Position numbers and translations under genes: made by a program. This document shows, one piece after another, positions 26,629 to 36,138 of a DNA stretch of 50,875 bases. Under the pieces are notes generated by a model. That model had not been told where the DNA came from. It searched no databases and saw nothing but the letters and a program-made list of their open reading frames with translations. How positions within the stretch are numbered: the first letter of the stretch is position 1; the number at the start of each line of letters is the position of its first letter. Source of the DNA: Gordonia amicalis NBRC 100051 = JCM 11271 (GTDB lineage: Bacteria; Actinomycetota; Actinomycetes; Mycobacteriales; Mycobacteriaceae); contig NZ_BANS01000043.1 in NCBI RefSeq assembly GCF_000332995.1, forward strand, positions 1 to 50,875. Reading direction: 5' to 3'.

Positions 26629-27957
26629 GTGCCCAGCCGTTTCACCAAGGGTGTCCGACTGGCGCTGGCGGGAGCCTTCGCAATCGGTACCACCGCGATC
26701 GTCCTGACCGCCGGTACCGGCATCGCCGAGGCCGCGCCGTGCGGGAATTCCGGAAACGGTTCGAGCTTCCTCGGATTCGGCTCGTCGGGCTCATTGGGTT
26801 CGGGCTCCGGCTCGGGTTCCGGCTCCAACGTCCCCGACCCGGGACCTCAGCGACCACTCATCCCCTATGTCGGGTCCATCTCCCGCAGCGTGGGCTGGGT
26901 GACCGGCCCGTACAGCAAGAACGACACCTACGACCGCTTCGGCATCGGCGGCACAGATCTGGGAATCGCCTGGGACAACGGCCGCGGCCAGACCCTCATG
27001 GCCTTCGGCGACACCTTCGGCAACTGCAACGCCCCGAGACAAGAGTGGCGGCACAATGTCCTCTTGCGCTCGAACGACAACGACCTCGCCGACGGGCTGA
27101 AGGTACCGAACGGAGTCGCGGGAGACATCAACTCGGGCACCGTGATCGGGGATCGGCCGAACTTCGCCCAGGAACTCATTCCCTCACTGGGCATCTCGAA
27201 CATCGAGGTCACCACGATCCCGACCGCGGCGATCTCGATCCCCCACGGCGACGGCTTCCGCCAGTACATCAACTACATGTCGGTACGGTCGTGGGGTTCG
27301 GCGGGCAACTGGGTCACCAACTACTCGGGCATCGCCTACTCCGACAACAACGGCCAAACCTGGACCAGCGACCCCGACACGATCCTCATCAACGCGCCGA
27401 TCGATCTCGCCCTGCCCGGCAACCTCCGCGCGATCGACGTCAACAACGGCAAGTTCCAGCAGAACGCGTACATGCGCGGCCGGCCCGGCACCGATGAAGC
27501 GGGCTACATCTACCAGTTCGGTACGCCCAACGGCCGTTTCGGCGCCGCGTTCCTGGCGCGGTTCAAGCCGGAGGACATTCTCGACCTCGACAAGTACGAG
27601 TACTGGTCGGGCGAGCGGATCGGCTGGGTCGACAGCATCAGCGACATCCACGACACCGAAGGTGTCGTCGCCCGCCAACCCGTCAGCGAACTGTCGGTCT
27701 CGTGGAGCCCGTATCTGAAGAAATACATCATGCTCGATGGGGACAACGGCATTCGGCTCCGCACCGCCGACCATCCGGAAGGCCCCTGGAGCGGCCCGCG
27801 CACCATCGTGGCACCCGGCAACCCGGTCGTGTACGGACCCATGATGCTGCCGAACTCGCCTGCGCTGCTGGGCACGGGCAAAGATCTGTACTTCAACGCC
27901 TCACGCTGGAGCGACTACAACGTCATGCTGATCCGCTCCGATCTCAGCAAGCTCTAG
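26629..27957 (+). CDS. secreted DUF4185 protein (possible arabinan hydrolase)
   Basis: The 442-residue exported protein has a signal peptide (KGVRLALAGAFAIG... to GIAEAAP), a Gly/Ser linker (GSLGSGSGSGSGS) and a DUF4185 domain from about residue 80 to the end. Repeated GTDLGIAWDNG, MAFGDTFGN and GDNGIRLRTADHPEGPW segments fit a five-bladed propeller. Some DUF4185 proteins of mycobacteria are endo-D-arabinanases (GH183), so wall arabinan turnover is a reasonable inference. GTG 26629 is preceded by CGGAGG. It stands alone, convergent with yraN. Confidence 0.82.
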   Translation: MPSRFTKGVRLALAGAFAIGTTAIVLTAGTGIAEAAPCGNSGNGSSFLGFGSSGSLGSGSGSGSGSNVPDPGPQRPLIPYVGSISRSVGWVTGPYSKNDTYDRFGIGGTDLGIAWDNGRGQTLMAFGDTFGNCNAPRQEWRHNVLLRSNDNDLADGLKVPNGVAGDINSGTVIGDRPNFAQELIPSLGISNIEVTTIPTAAISIPHGDGFRQYINYMSVRSWGSAGNWVTNYSGIAYSDNNGQTWTSDPDTILINAPIDLALPGNLRAIDVNNGKFQQNAYMRGRPGTDEAGYIYQFGTPNGRFGAAFLARFKPEDILDLDKYEYWSGERIGWVDSISDIHDTEGVVARQPVSELSVSWSPYLKKYIMLDGDNGIRLRTADHPEGPWSGPRTIVAPGNPVVYGPMMLPNSPALLGTGKDLYFNASRWSDYNVMLIRSDLSKL

Positions 27958-27979
27958 AACCGCCAAAGCTCTCGACCAC

Positions 27980-28402
27980 TCAGTCGTAGACGCCCCGGTG
28001 ATGTCTCACCCGGGCACGTGCGGGATCGTCCGGGGTGAAGCCGTCGAGTTGCACGCTGATGACGTCGAACCGGATCTGACGCCATCGTCGTTCCTGCCCG
28101 GCGAGCCAGGTGCGCGCGAGCCGACGCATCCGGGCGAGCTTGTCCGGCGTCACCGCCATGACGGGATCGTCGAAAGTCCGGCTCGCACGGGTCTTGACCT
28201 CGACGACCACCAGCGTCGGGCCGTCCGTGGTGTGCGGGTCGACGCCGACGAGGTCGAGTTCGCCGTATCGGTTGCGCCAGTTACGTTCCAGGACAATCCA
28301 ACCCAGTGACCCGACGAAGTCGGCGGCGATGTCCTCCCCCAGCTTGCCGACGTGCGCGCGACGATTGACGGGACGACCGGCAGACGGAACGGTATCGCTC
28401 AT
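27980..28402 (-). CDS. UPF0102/YraN-family nuclease-fold protein
   Basis: Small restriction-endonuclease-like protein of unknown role, found beside comM and dprA in mycobacteria (Rv2898c). The 140-residue protein has the core GKLGEDIAADFV, NWRNRYGELDLVGVD and VVVEVKTRAS, which matches the PD-(D/E)xK-like fold. ATG 28402 (MSDTVPSAG) is chosen over the frame opening at 28462, whose upstream residues look non-coding. Confidence 0.85.
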   Translation of the reverse strand: MSDTVPSAGRPVNRRAHVGKLGEDIAADFVGSLGWIVLERNWRNRYGELDLVGVDPHTTDGPTLVVVEVKTRASRTFDDPVMAVTPDKLARMRRLARTWLAGQERRWRQIRFDVISVQLDGFTPDDPARARVRHHRGVYD

Positions 28403-28516
28403 GCCCTGAGCTTCACCGAACACAGCACGGCCGCGGTGGGACTGCTCCCGCCGCGGCCGCATCTGTGGACAACCATCGGGTTCTGCACACTGCTGAGTTG
28501 CTCACCCGAGAAGAGT

Positions 28517-28828
28517 TCAGGGTTCGTCGGGAAGCCGCAGTTCCGGCTTCTCGAGTTCCTCGATGTTGACGTCCTTGAACGTGATCACCCGAACCTGTTT
28601 GACGAAGCGCGCCGGCCGGTACATGTCCCAGACCCAGGCGTCGCTCATCCGTAGCTCGAAGTACACCTCACCATCGGTGTTGCGGGGAATCATCTCGACC
28701 GCGTTGGCGAGGTAGAAGCGCCGCTCCGTCTCCACCACGTAGGTGAACTGCCCGACAATGTCCTTGTACTCGCGGTACAGAGAGAGTTCCATCTCGGTTT
28801 CGTACTTCTCGAGATCCTCAGCACTCAT
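28517..28828 (-). CDS. DUF2469 conserved actinobacterial protein
   Basis: The 103-residue protein is acidic and highly conserved in this lineage (Rv2901c position), starting [20 protein letters not shown], with [14 protein letters not shown] and [13 protein letters not shown] in the middle. Function unknown. Its ATG overlaps the rnhB stop by 4 nt, so it is translated from the lepB-rnhB message. 114 bp separate it from yraN. Confidence 0.88.
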   Translation of the reverse strand: MSAEDLEKYETEMELSLYREYKDIVGQFTYVVETERRFYLANAVEMIPRNTDGEVYFELRMSDAWVWDMYRPARFVKQVRVITFKDVNIEELEKPELRLPDEP

Positions 28829-29511
28829 CCTGTAAGCCTATCCCTGTTGTCGTTTGCGCTGGAGACCACTCGTGCCGCGACATTTCGGTACGACATGCGG
28901 TGTTGTGGTGACGGTCCCGCCGCATCGATGCGGGACATGTGAAGTGGCGTGCTGTATCCCTTGTGGATCGCGAAGTCGTAACCGGGCAGGTCGGAGTCCA
29001 TCGCGACCATGATCCGATCCCGCGTCACCTTCGCGATGATGCTCGCGGCGGCGATGCAGGCTGCGGCCCCGTCTCCACCGATCACCGGCAGCGACGGCGC
29101 GGTCAGCCCGGGGACGACGAAACCGTCGGACAGCACATATCCGGGCGTCACGTCGAGGGCTGCGACCGCTCGGCGCATGCCCTCGATGTTCGCGACGTGG
29201 ATGCCGATCCGGTCGATCTCGGCGGCGTCGATGACGACCGCGCTCCACGCGTCGGCATACCTGGTCACCGATCGGTACAGCGTTTCTCGGGTCTTCTCGG
29301 TCAGCCGCTTGGAGTCGTCGAGTTCGGCGAGCGAGGCCAACTGCGTCGGCTTCAGCACGCACGCCGCCACCACCAGCGGGCCGGCGCACGCACCGCGACC
29401 GGCCTCGTCGACCCCCGCGACCGGGCCGAGGCCCTGCCGGTAGAGCGCGAATTCGAAAGTCCGCAGTCCCGCCGCACGACGGACGGGCGAGCGCGGTGGC
29501 CAGCGACTCAT
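28825..29511 (-). CDS. rnhB: ribonuclease HII
   Basis: Removes ribonucleotides from DNA. The 228-residue protein has the catalytic [15 protein letters not shown] near residue 33, [32 protein letters not shown] and the C-terminal HKGYSTPLH. The frame opens at 29616; ATG 29511 (MSRWPPRSP) sits 23 bp downstream of the lepB stop. The stop overlaps the DUF2469 start. Confidence 0.93.
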   Translation of the reverse strand: MSRWPPRSPVRRAAGLRTFEFALYRQGLGPVAGVDEAGRGACAGPLVVAACVLKPTQLASLAELDDSKRLTEKTRETLYRSVTRYADAWSAVVIDAAEIDRIGIHVANIEGMRRAVAALDVTPGYVLSDGFVVPGLTAPSLPVIGGDGAAACIAAASIIAKVTRDRIMVAMDSDLPGYDFAIHKGYSTPLHMSRIDAAGPSPQHRMSYRNVAARVVSSANDNRDRLTG

Positions 29512-29533
29512 GGTGTGCGTAGTCCCCACATGA

Positions 29534-30388
29534 TCATTGCTGGGGATTGATCGAACCGACACCACCGATCCGCGAGAAAGGATAGATGATGGTTCGGACC
29601 TTGCCGCGGATGTCACTGATCGGCACGGTGCCCTGGTACCGGTCGTCGACGTGGTAACGCGAGTCCTGCGAGTTGAGGCGGTTGTCGCCCATCACCCACA
29701 CGTTGCCCTCGGGCACCTTGATCGGGCCGAAGTCGGGACCGAGGCACGGCGGGACCGATTCACCCGGGCCGGCGACACCGGGACCGAATGCGGCGACGGT
29801 CTCGCGCTGCAGCTCCATGTTGATGTACGGCTCGTGCAGCGGCTTCCCGTCGACCTTCACACCGACACCTTCGTCGTTGCGGCACTCGACGGTCTGCCCG
29901 CCGGTCGCGATCACCCGCTTGACGAGGTTGTTCTCGTCGGGCGGGGCGAAACCGAACCACGACAACGCATCCTGCGCCTTGTGCATGACCGGGTTCGTCG
30001 ATCGCGGGGACACCCACGACCCGTTCCAGGACTCGGACGGCCCCTTGAAGACGACGACGTCACCGGGCTGGGGGTCACCGAAGCGGTAGACCATCTTGTC
30101 GATGACGATGCGATCGTTGGTGCACCCGTCGCAGCCGATCAGAGTCGACTCCATCGACTCCGACGGGATGACGTACTGCCGTCCGATGAAGGTCTGCAGC
30201 AGCCAGGTGAGGAGCAGGACGCACCCCACGATGATCACGACCTCGCGCAAGAGCGAGCCGGATCCCGACTTGCGCTTGCCGTCCTCGGTCTCGTCCGGAT
30301 CGGACTTCAACCGCCAGGGACGCTTCGCACCGTCGTCGCCGTCGGTGTCAAGGTCGCGATCGTCGCTGGGTCGCTGTGTGTCGGCCAC
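29534..30388 (-). CDS. lepB: signal peptidase I
   Basis: Cleaves Sec and Tat signal peptides on the outer face of the membrane. The 284-residue protein has a charged cytosolic tail, one membrane helix ([18 protein letters not shown]), the catalytic Ser in PSESMESTL, the catalytic Lys in NLVKRVIA and the box E motif [11 protein letters not shown]. Located directly downstream of rplS (18 bp) and before rnhB, as in mycobacteria. Confidence 0.96.
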   Translation of the reverse strand: MADTQRPSDDRDLDTDGDDGAKRPWRLKSDPDETEDGKRKSGSGSLLREVVIIVGCVLLLTWLLQTFIGRQYVIPSESMESTLIGCDGCTNDRIVIDKMVYRFGDPQPGDVVVFKGPSESWNGSWVSPRSTNPVMHKAQDALSWFGFAPPDENNLVKRVIATGGQTVECRNDEGVGVKVDGKPLHEPYINMELQRETVAAFGPGVAGPGESVPPCLGPDFGPIKVPEGNVWVMGDNRLNSQDSRYHVDDRYQGTVPISDIRGKVRTIIYPFSRIGGVGSINPQQ

Positions 30389-30406
30389 CTCGTCAGGGTA
30401 GACGCG

Positions 30407-30748
30407 TCAGCGCTTTTCCTTGATCTTTGCGGCCTTGCCACGCAGATCACGCAGGTAGTAGAGCTTGGCGCGACGGACGTCACCGCGGGTGAGGACGTCG
30501 ATCTTGGCGATGTTCGGGCTGTGCACCGGGAAGGTGCGCTCAACGCCGACGCCGAAGGACACCTTGCGAACGGTGAAGGTCTCGCGGACGCCGCCACCCT
30601 GGCGACGGATGACGACACCCTTGAACACCTGGACGCGTTCCTTGCTGCCCTCGATGACCTTGACGTGGACGTCGAGGGTGTCGCCGGGGCCGAAGTCCGG
30701 GACATCGTCGCGGAGGGACTGCTTGTCGAGGAAGTCGAGCGTGTTCAT
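30407..30748 (-). CDS. rplS: 50S ribosomal protein L19
   Basis: Component of the 50S subunit at the interface. The 113-residue protein starts [19 protein letters not shown] and shows the family motif [25 protein letters not shown] (quoted in part) and the basic C-terminus. Followed by lepB. Upstream 155 bp to the type-VII-like cluster are non-coding. Confidence 0.97.
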   Translation of the reverse strand: MNTLDFLDKQSLRDDVPDFGPGDTLDVHVKVIEGSKERVQVFKGVVIRRQGGGVRETFTVRKVSFGVGVERTFPVHSPNIAKIDVLTRGDVRRAKLYYLRDLRGKAAKIKEKR

Positions 30749-30903
30749 TGGTTGGGTCCTTGTCTGGCGTGAACGTTGAGCAGAGGAACCTGGCGGGCCG
30801 TCGGGCTTCGAACCGGTTCGTACTCCGAGTCGTCGGTGCCCGTCAGCGGGACAGGCAACCCGACTATTGTGCCAGAGAGACCCCGGTCCGACGAAATCGC
30901 CGG

Positions 30904-31920
30904 TCAGGGGCGTGAACCGGGCCCCACCGCGACGATGTCTGCGGCCCGGAGAGCCGAGAGTGTGGCCGACTCCATCGGGGTCGCGGCGGCGATCGCGGTG
31001 GGAGTGATCCCCGAGGCGGTCATGTGTTCGACGATCGCGAGTTCGGGTGCCCGGCCGTTCGCGGTCAGGGCCTCGTCGTCGGCGAGTTCGAGTCCCGCGC
31101 GCTGGTACGGCTGCGGATCGTTGGTCCCCACGACCACCACCCGCCGCCCACGCGCCCCCACACCGACCCCCACCGCGGTGCGGAACCACCCGGCGATGGC
31201 CGGCGGCACGCTCGCCTGCAGGTTCTCGGCGCGCCGGCGAAGCCAGGTCAGGTCTCCGCCGGTGGTGTCCCGGCCGGCTCGCGACCCGGCGGCGCCGATC
31301 GCCGCGCCCAGTCCGGCGGCCCCCAATCCGGCACCGAGGGCTCCCGCACCGCCCAGCGCACCCATCGGTGCGAACGGCATCATCCCGCTGGTCGCTGCGG
31401 GCGGGGTTCCGCCCGCGGATTGCCCCGCCTCCTCCGACCGTTGCGTGTAGTCGTCGCCGGCGGCCGTCAGGGCCAGACGGCCCGCACTCGACGCACTCAC
31501 CCGCCACGAGTCGTCACCGACCTCGGCGAAGACCTCCGCCCGACGCCGGTCACGGTCGGCGACGAGGGCGATGGTCGTCATCTGCTGCTCGGTCTCGACG
31601 ACGACGTCGGCAAAGCTCTCCAGCGACGCCGCCATGACGCGAAGCCGCCCGGCGACGTGCGGCAACGAATCCGGACCGGCACCGGTGATCTGGGCCAGTC
31701 CGTCGACGGTGGCGTCGCCGAACTCCCCCTCCACGGCCACGCCACCGATGGCCGGCGAGGCGTAGGCGGCGGTCGCCGAGACGACCACGTCGGTCACCCG
31801 CTCCACGGACTCGGCCAGAGCCCGCGCCCGCCGCGCGGCCTCGCGCAGCGACACCGGATCCGCGCCAGGCCACACACCCGGCGCGAGTTCATCCGCGATC
31901 TGCCTCGCCGAGGAGTTCAT
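30904..31920 (-). CDS. hypothetical protein, WXG/EspB-like helical N-terminus with Gly/Ala-rich linker
   Basis: The 338-residue protein has a helical first half (residues 1-140, with [20 protein letters not shown]), then a Gly/Ala-rich flexible stretch ([21 protein letters not shown]), and a C-terminal part of mixed structure ([19 protein letters not shown]). No signal peptide. This resembles substrates or accessory proteins of type VII secretion in this lineage, but no WxG motif is clear. Its ATG overlaps the stop of the upstream 112-residue gene by 4 nt, so the three genes form one transcript. Function not assigned. Confidence 0.7.
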   Translation of the reverse strand: MNSSARQIADELAPGVWPGADPVSLREAARRARALAESVERVTDVVVSATAAYASPAIGGVAVEGEFGDATVDGLAQITGAGPDSLPHVAGRLRVMAASLESFADVVVETEQQMTTIALVADRDRRRAEVFAEVGDDSWRVSASSAGRLALTAAGDDYTQRSEEAGQSAGGTPPAATSGMMPFAPMGALGGAGALGAGLGAAGLGAAIGAAGSRAGRDTTGGDLTWLRRRAENLQASVPPAIAGWFRTAVGVGVGARGRRVVVVGTNDPQPYQRAGLELADDEALTANGRAPELAIVEHMTASGITPTAIAAATPMESATLSALRAADIVAVGPGSRP

Positions 31921-32255
31921 CGCGTGTCACCGGAATCGACGGCGCCGGCGGCATCCGCATCGGCGTCGGCGAGCGATTCGACGCCGTGTGTGAGGGCCTG
32001 CCGGTGCTCGGCGAGACGCACGATCACGGACCGCAGGAGGTCACCCGTTTCGGCGCTCGGGGGCCCGAAACCCCGCCGAAATGCCAACGCCCCCTCCCCG
32101 ACCCCGACCGCGCAGTCGATGTCGGCGAGCAGTTCGACGAGTTCGGAATGCACCGTGCCCAACCGTGTCTCGGCATTGGCCAGACGCGCGGACAGGTCCG
32201 CCGCGGTGCCCACGTCGGCGGCGACCCGGTTGTGGGAGCGGCCACCAGAGGTCAT
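31917..32255 (-). CDS. small helical protein, type-VII-secretion-associated-like
   Basis: The 112-residue protein is predicted mostly alpha-helical (DLSARLANAETRLGTVHSELVELLADI), with an EspC/WXG100-like size and an FRRGFGPPSAETGD turn. No WxG is visible, so the resemblance is weak. It overlaps both neighbours by 4 nt, which indicates a tightly coupled operon with the YbaB-like gene before it and the 338-residue gene after it. Confidence 0.65.
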   Translation of the reverse strand: MTSGGRSHNRVAADVGTAADLSARLANAETRLGTVHSELVELLADIDCAVGVGEGALAFRRGFGPPSAETGDLLRSVIVRLAEHRQALTHGVESLADADADAAGAVDSGDTR

Positions 32256-32590
32256 CCGGGCGTCCGTTCTGGTTCGAGGCGCGCGTCGGCGTAGTCCACA
32301 CCGGAAACCGTTGCGGCAGCGAGGAGTTCACCACGCCGGGAACTGAGCGCACGATCCGCTTCGGCGATGAGGGTGGTGAGGAGCTCGGACAGCTGATCGG
32401 CACGGTAGCGACGCAGGGCGGTGGGATCGATGGAGATGTCGACAGCGAGCCCGCGCGCATTGACGGTGACCGCGACGAGGCGGTCCCGGCTGATGGCTCG
32501 GGAGGTCAGCTCCGACAACGCCGCCCGGGTCCGCGCGAGTTCGGCACGCTGACGGTCGAGTTCGTCGACCATGGCCTCATAGCCCTGCAT
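32252..32590 (-). CDS. YbaB/EbfC-family DNA-binding protein
   Basis: The 112-residue protein has the YbaB architecture: an N-terminal helix (MVDELDRQRAELARTRAALS), a small beta-sheet (VAVTVNARGLAVDISID) and a C-terminal helix. Family members bind DNA as dimers, and in mycolate actinobacteria they occur next to type VII secretion-like genes. First gene of the three-gene operon; downstream of trmD on the same strand after a 36-bp gap. Confidence 0.75.
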   Translation of the reverse strand: MQGYEAMVDELDRQRAELARTRAALSELTSRAISRDRLVAVTVNARGLAVDISIDPTALRRYRADQLSELLTTLIAEADRALSSRRGELLAAATVSGVDYADARLEPERTPG

Positions 32591-32626
32591 AGCCCTCCCA
32601 CCGTGCGACTCGAGTCGTGCCGAATC

Positions 32627-33346
32627 CTAGCCGGAATCCGGCCCGCGGTCACCGGCTGGTTTCACAGGGTCGGCGAGAAGGTCGGGTCGACGGGCGCGGG
32701 TCCGCTCGAGCGCCTGCTCGTGTCGCCACTGCGCGACTTTCGCATGGTCGCCGGAGAGGAGGACCGGCGGGACGTCGAGCCCGCGCCAGCTCACCGGACG
32801 CGTGTAACTCGACCCTTCGAGGAGCCCGTCGGAGAACGAATCCTCCTGGTGCGAGCGAGGATTCCCGAGGACGCCGTCGATCAGCCGGACGGTCGCCTCG
32901 ATCATCGCCATCACCGCGACCTCGCCGCCGATGAGGACGAAGTCGCCGAGGGACACCTCTTCGACGCGCACCCGGCGGGCTGCGTCGTCGAAGACACGCT
33001 GATCGATGCCCTCGTAGCGACCGCAGGCGAAGACGAGATGTTTCTCGGCGCTCCACCGCTGTGCGGTCGCCTGGGTGAACGGCACACCGGCCGGGGTGGG
33101 GACGACGAGGAGCGCGTCGTCGGGGCACACGTCGTCGAGACACGGACCCCAGACCTCGGGCTTCATGACCATGCCGGGACCGCCGCCGTACGGCGAGTCG
33201 TCGACGCTGCGGTGCACGTCATGCGTCCAGTTCCGCAGGTCGTGGACGTCGACGCTGATGCGTCCGGCGTCGATCGCCTTGCCCAGCAGGGCAACCCGAA
33301 GGGGCTCGAGATACTCGGGGAAGATCGAGACGATGTCGAGCCGCAT
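32627..33346 (-). CDS. trmD: tRNA (guanine-37-N1)-methyltransferase
   Basis: Methylates G37 of tRNAs reading CNN codons and prevents +1 slippage. The 239-residue protein starts [16 protein letters not shown] and has the SPOUT knot motifs [22 protein letters not shown] and [14 protein letters not shown] 33346 overlaps the rimM stop by one base (TGATG); a GTG one codon earlier would give GTGA overlap. Part of rpsP-KH-rimM-trmD. Confidence 0.96.
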   Translation of the reverse strand: MRLDIVSIFPEYLEPLRVALLGKAIDAGRISVDVHDLRNWTHDVHRSVDDSPYGGGPGMVMKPEVWGPCLDDVCPDDALLVVPTPAGVPFTQATAQRWSAEKHLVFACGRYEGIDQRVFDDAARRVRVEEVSLGDFVLIGGEVAVMAMIEATVRLIDGVLGNPRSHQEDSFSDGLLEGSSYTRPVSWRGLDVPPVLLSGDHAKVAQWRHEQALERTRARRPDLLADPVKPAGDRGPDSG

Positions 33347-33879
33347 CACTGCGCGCCGTCGGCCGAGTCCGGATCGAGAAGACCCTCGGGCGGGTCGATG
33401 ACGATCAGTTCGCGGGTCACCGTCGGCACGATCTCCCGTACGAACGGGATCAGGACCTCACGCTTGTCGGGGGTGCGCACCGCGAGCAGCTCACCGCCGG
33501 GCATGTGCAGCACCGACTCGACGACGCCCACCTCGGTCCCGTCGGTGAGCTGGACGGGGACCCCCTCGAGTTCGTGGTCGTAGAACTCGTCCGGATCGTC
33601 GGACGGTTCGACCAGCGAGGAGTCGATGAGGAACAACGTGCCGCGCAGGGCATCGGCCGCATCCCGGCTCGCGACGCCGTCGAGAGACACCAACAGCCGC
33701 CCGGAGTGTTCCCGGGCGGCTGTCACGGTGAATTCACGTTCGCCGCCACCGCGCGGCAGTCGGCCGCGCAGCACCGCGCCGCGAGCGAAGCGCAGGTCGG
33801 GGTTGTCGGTACGGACATCGACGACGAGTTCGCCACGAATGCCGTGCGACTTCACCACGCGCCCGACGACGAGATCCAC
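33346..33879 (-). CDS. rimM: 16S rRNA processing protein RimM
   Basis: Assists 30S head maturation and binds S19. The 177-residue protein has an N-terminal RimM beta-barrel ([19 protein letters not shown]) and a C-terminal PRC-barrel ([13 protein letters not shown] to [12 protein letters not shown]). It lies 27 bp after the KH gene and directly before trmD. Confidence 0.94.
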   Translation of the reverse strand: MDLVVGRVVKSHGIRGELVVDVRTDNPDLRFARGAVLRGRLPRGGGEREFTVTAAREHSGRLLVSLDGVASRDAADALRGTLFLIDSSLVEPSDDPDEFYDHELEGVPVQLTDGTEVGVVESVLHMPGGELLAVRTPDKREVLIPFVREIVPTVTRELIVIDPPEGLLDPDSADGAQ

Positions 33880-33906
33880 GATGCGTTTCGTCCTACGACG
33901 TGACCG

Positions 33907-34149
33907 TCAGCGGTCGGTGTCGACGATGTCGACGCGCATGCCGCGTCCGCCGATACCGGAGACGAGGGTGCGCAGGGCGGTGGCGGTACGACCGTTGCGG
34001 CCGATGACCTTACCGAGATCCTCGGGGTTCACGTGGACCTCGACGAGCCGGCCGCGACGACCGGTGACGAGGTCGACCCGGACGTCGTCCGGGTTCGAGA
34101 CGATTCCGCGGACGAGATGCTCGACCGCGTCGGCGACGACTGCGCTCAC
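33907..34149 (-). CDS. khpA: KH-domain RNA-binding protein (KhpA)
   Basis: The 80-residue single KH domain has the GxxG loop in [18 protein letters not shown]. KhpA proteins bind RNA, often with KhpB, and are encoded after rpsP in Gram-positives and mycobacteria (Rv2908c). The ATG overlaps the rpsP stop by 4 nt. Confidence 0.92.
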   Translation of the reverse strand: MSAVVADAVEHLVRGIVSNPDDVRVDLVTGRRGRLVEVHVNPEDLGKVIGRNGRTATALRTLVSGIGGRGMRVDIVDTDR

Positions 34150-34595
34150 GCGTCACCCTCGGCGGCGGGAGCCTCGGCGGCAGCTTCTGCCGGGGCCTCG
34201 TCCTTCTTGGCGGCCTTCTTCTTCGGGGTGGTGGCCGCGGCGACCGGCTCGTTGTCGGCAGCTGCGAGAGCGGCGTTGAACAGGTCGAGCTTCGAGGGCT
34301 TGGCCTCGGCGGTCTTCAGGGTGCCCTCGGTGCCCGGCAGGCCCTTGAACTTCTGCCAGTCACCGGTCACCTTGAGGATCGCGGCCACGGGCTCGGTCGG
34401 CTGCGCGCCGACGCCCAGCCAGTACTGTGCGCGCTCGGAATCGACCTCGATCAGCGAGGGCTCTTCCTTCGGGTGGTACTTGCCGATGGTCTCGATCACC
34501 CGGCCGTTGCGGCGGGTCCGAGCGTCGGCGACGACGATGCGGTACTGCGGGTTGCGGATCTTGCCGAGCCGCGTGAGCTTGATCTTGACAGCCAT
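34146..34595 (-). CDS. rpsP: 30S ribosomal protein S16
   Basis: Component of the 30S subunit. The 149-residue protein starts [20 protein letters not shown], with [15 protein letters not shown] and [14 protein letters not shown]; the last roughly 45 residues are an Ala/Lys/Glu-rich tail, as in mycobacteria. The frame opens at 34724, but ATG 34595 matches the family start. First gene of the rpsP-KH-rimM-trmD operon. Confidence 0.96.
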   Translation of the reverse strand: MAVKIKLTRLGKIRNPQYRIVVADARTRRNGRVIETIGKYHPKEEPSLIEVDSERAQYWLGVGAQPTEPVAAILKVTGDWQKFKGLPGTEGTLKTAEAKPSKLDLFNAALAAADNEPVAAATTPKKKAAKKDEAPAEAAAEAPAAEGDA

Positions 34596-35040
34596 GTCTA
34601 CTTCTACTTTCGTGTGGTCACTGCGCAATTCTGCAACCCACCCGGAATGGTGGACCCGGTTTTGCGTCTGTTTCGGTGTGACCGTCGGGCGGCCGTGACC
34701 GTATCCGACGAACCGTCGAGCCATTCTGCCAGAACAGCGGCTTCAGAAAGAAATCCGTCACGTCGCCCGGACGAAGTCCGCCTCATGTATCGGACGGAGA
34801 TCCGGCATGTGGTTGTCCACCCCGCGAGAACAACCACATGCCGTACGTCGCCAACGCCACTCGCCTACCGAAGAATCGGTCCCCAGGCTTGCGACTCCTG
34901 CCGAAACCCCGTCCTCACCCCCGGATTCGGCAGGGTCTGCATTGAGCTGATCGGTTCGTCCCCAAACGAACCTCTGCAACGCGGTTGCTACCTTACGTGT
35001 CAGTAGGTAACTGCAACCAGAGTCCACCTTGTGGCGTTGC
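34596..35040. other. 445-bp intergenic region upstream of rpsP
   Basis: No gene recognised. The 89-residue minus-strand frame at 34758-35027 has no family features. A perfect 14-bp stem (34803-34843) is described separately. The rpsP promoter is probably within the first 150 bp, but no box could be assigned. Confidence 0.45.
34803..34843. terminator. 14-bp perfect stem-loop between amidohydrolase and rpsP
   Basis: CGGCATGTGGTTGT (34803-34816) pairs with ACAACCACATGCCG (34830-34843) around a 13-nt loop. No T-tract follows on either strand. It may end the amidohydrolase transcript, or be a palindromic operator for rpsP. Confidence 0.4.
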
Positions 35041-36136
35041 TCACACGAGGTGGCGACCCGACGACACCACTGCTACCGGATGGCGCAGGACGCCCAGGTC
35101 TTCGCACGGGTTCTCGCCGTAGACCACGAAATCGGCGCGGTCGCCGTCACCGAGAAGGTCTGCGCCCAGCCAGCGGCGGGGGCGCACCGACGCGGCCGCG
35201 ATGGCGCCCGGCGTTCCCCAGCCCCACCTTCGACAGCGCCTCGATCTCGTCGACGATGCGGCCGTGCTCGACGAAGCCGCCGGCATCGGTGCCCGCGAAG
35301 ATGGCCACGCCTGCCTCGCGCGCGGATTCGAAGACCTTCGGGGCGTCGGCGTGCAACTGCCGCATATGCGCCGCATAGGTCGGGAAGCGCTCGGCGCCGT
35401 CGGCGATCCCCGGGAAGTTCTCCACCTGGATCATGGTGGGCACCAATGCGATCGAGCGTTCGACGAGCTGATCGATCAAGTCGGCGGTGAGTCCGGAGCC
35501 GTGTTCGATGCAGTCGACACCTGCTCCGATCAGGTCGACGAGGGCGTCGGTCCCGAAGACGTGTGCGGTGATCCGGGCGCCGTGTTCGTGCGCGACGGCG
35601 ACCGCGGCTTCGATCTGGTCCCGCGTCCACAGCGGCGCGAGGTCCCCGACCTCGCGATCGATCCAGTCCCCCACGATCTTCACCCAGCCGTCGCCGGCCT
35701 CCGCCTGTCGTGCCACCTCGGCCGCCAGCTCGTCGGGATCGTCGAGGTCGACGCCGTAGTCACGCAGATAGCGTTTCGGGCGGGCGATGTGTTTACCCGA
35801 GCGGATGAACCGCGGACAGGCGGGGTCGTCGTCGAGCGGATGGGTGTCCAGCGGTGACCCGACCTCACGGATCAGGAGCGTCCCGGCCCGGGCGTCGGCG
35901 TACGCGTAACCACGGGCTTGCTCGATGTCGACGCCGAGCCCCGGCGCGATGCCGACGTGGTTGTGGGCGTCGACGAGTCCCGGCAGAATCCAGCCGTCGT
36001 CGACAGCGGTCTCGGCCTCTGCGACGGGTGTGTGGCTGATGGTCTCACCGGAGACCCAGAACTCGATCGGTTCGCCGGTGAGCGGATCGGTGCCCCGATA
36101 GTGGCGGGCGGTGACATCCATTGCCGGGCTACTCAT
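35041..36136 (-). pseudogene. amidohydrolase-family protein, frameshifted near the C-terminus
   Basis: Metal-dependent hydrolase resembling imidazolonepropionase, in the position of Rv2915c beside ffh. The first frame (36136 to about 35215) has metal ligands in LVDAHNHVG, a Lys in WVKIVGDW, ITAHVFG, CIEHGSGL and AGTDAGG. At about 35214 the frame shifts. The expected C-terminus (TPGAIAAASVRP, then DFVVYGENP and a stop at 35041) follows in another frame. A single extra base, probably in the GGGG before ACGCC, explains it. Total length would be about 365 residues. Start ATG 36136 is 2 nt after the ffh stop on the same strand. Substrate unknown. Confidence 0.82.
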
Positions 36137-36138
36137 CG

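Noticed and set aside
34758..35027. 89-residue minus-strand ORF upstream of rpsP
   Set aside because: No family features, low-complexity Arg/Gly/Ser composition and no ribosome binding site; it spans a hairpin and looks like an open frame in non-coding DNA.
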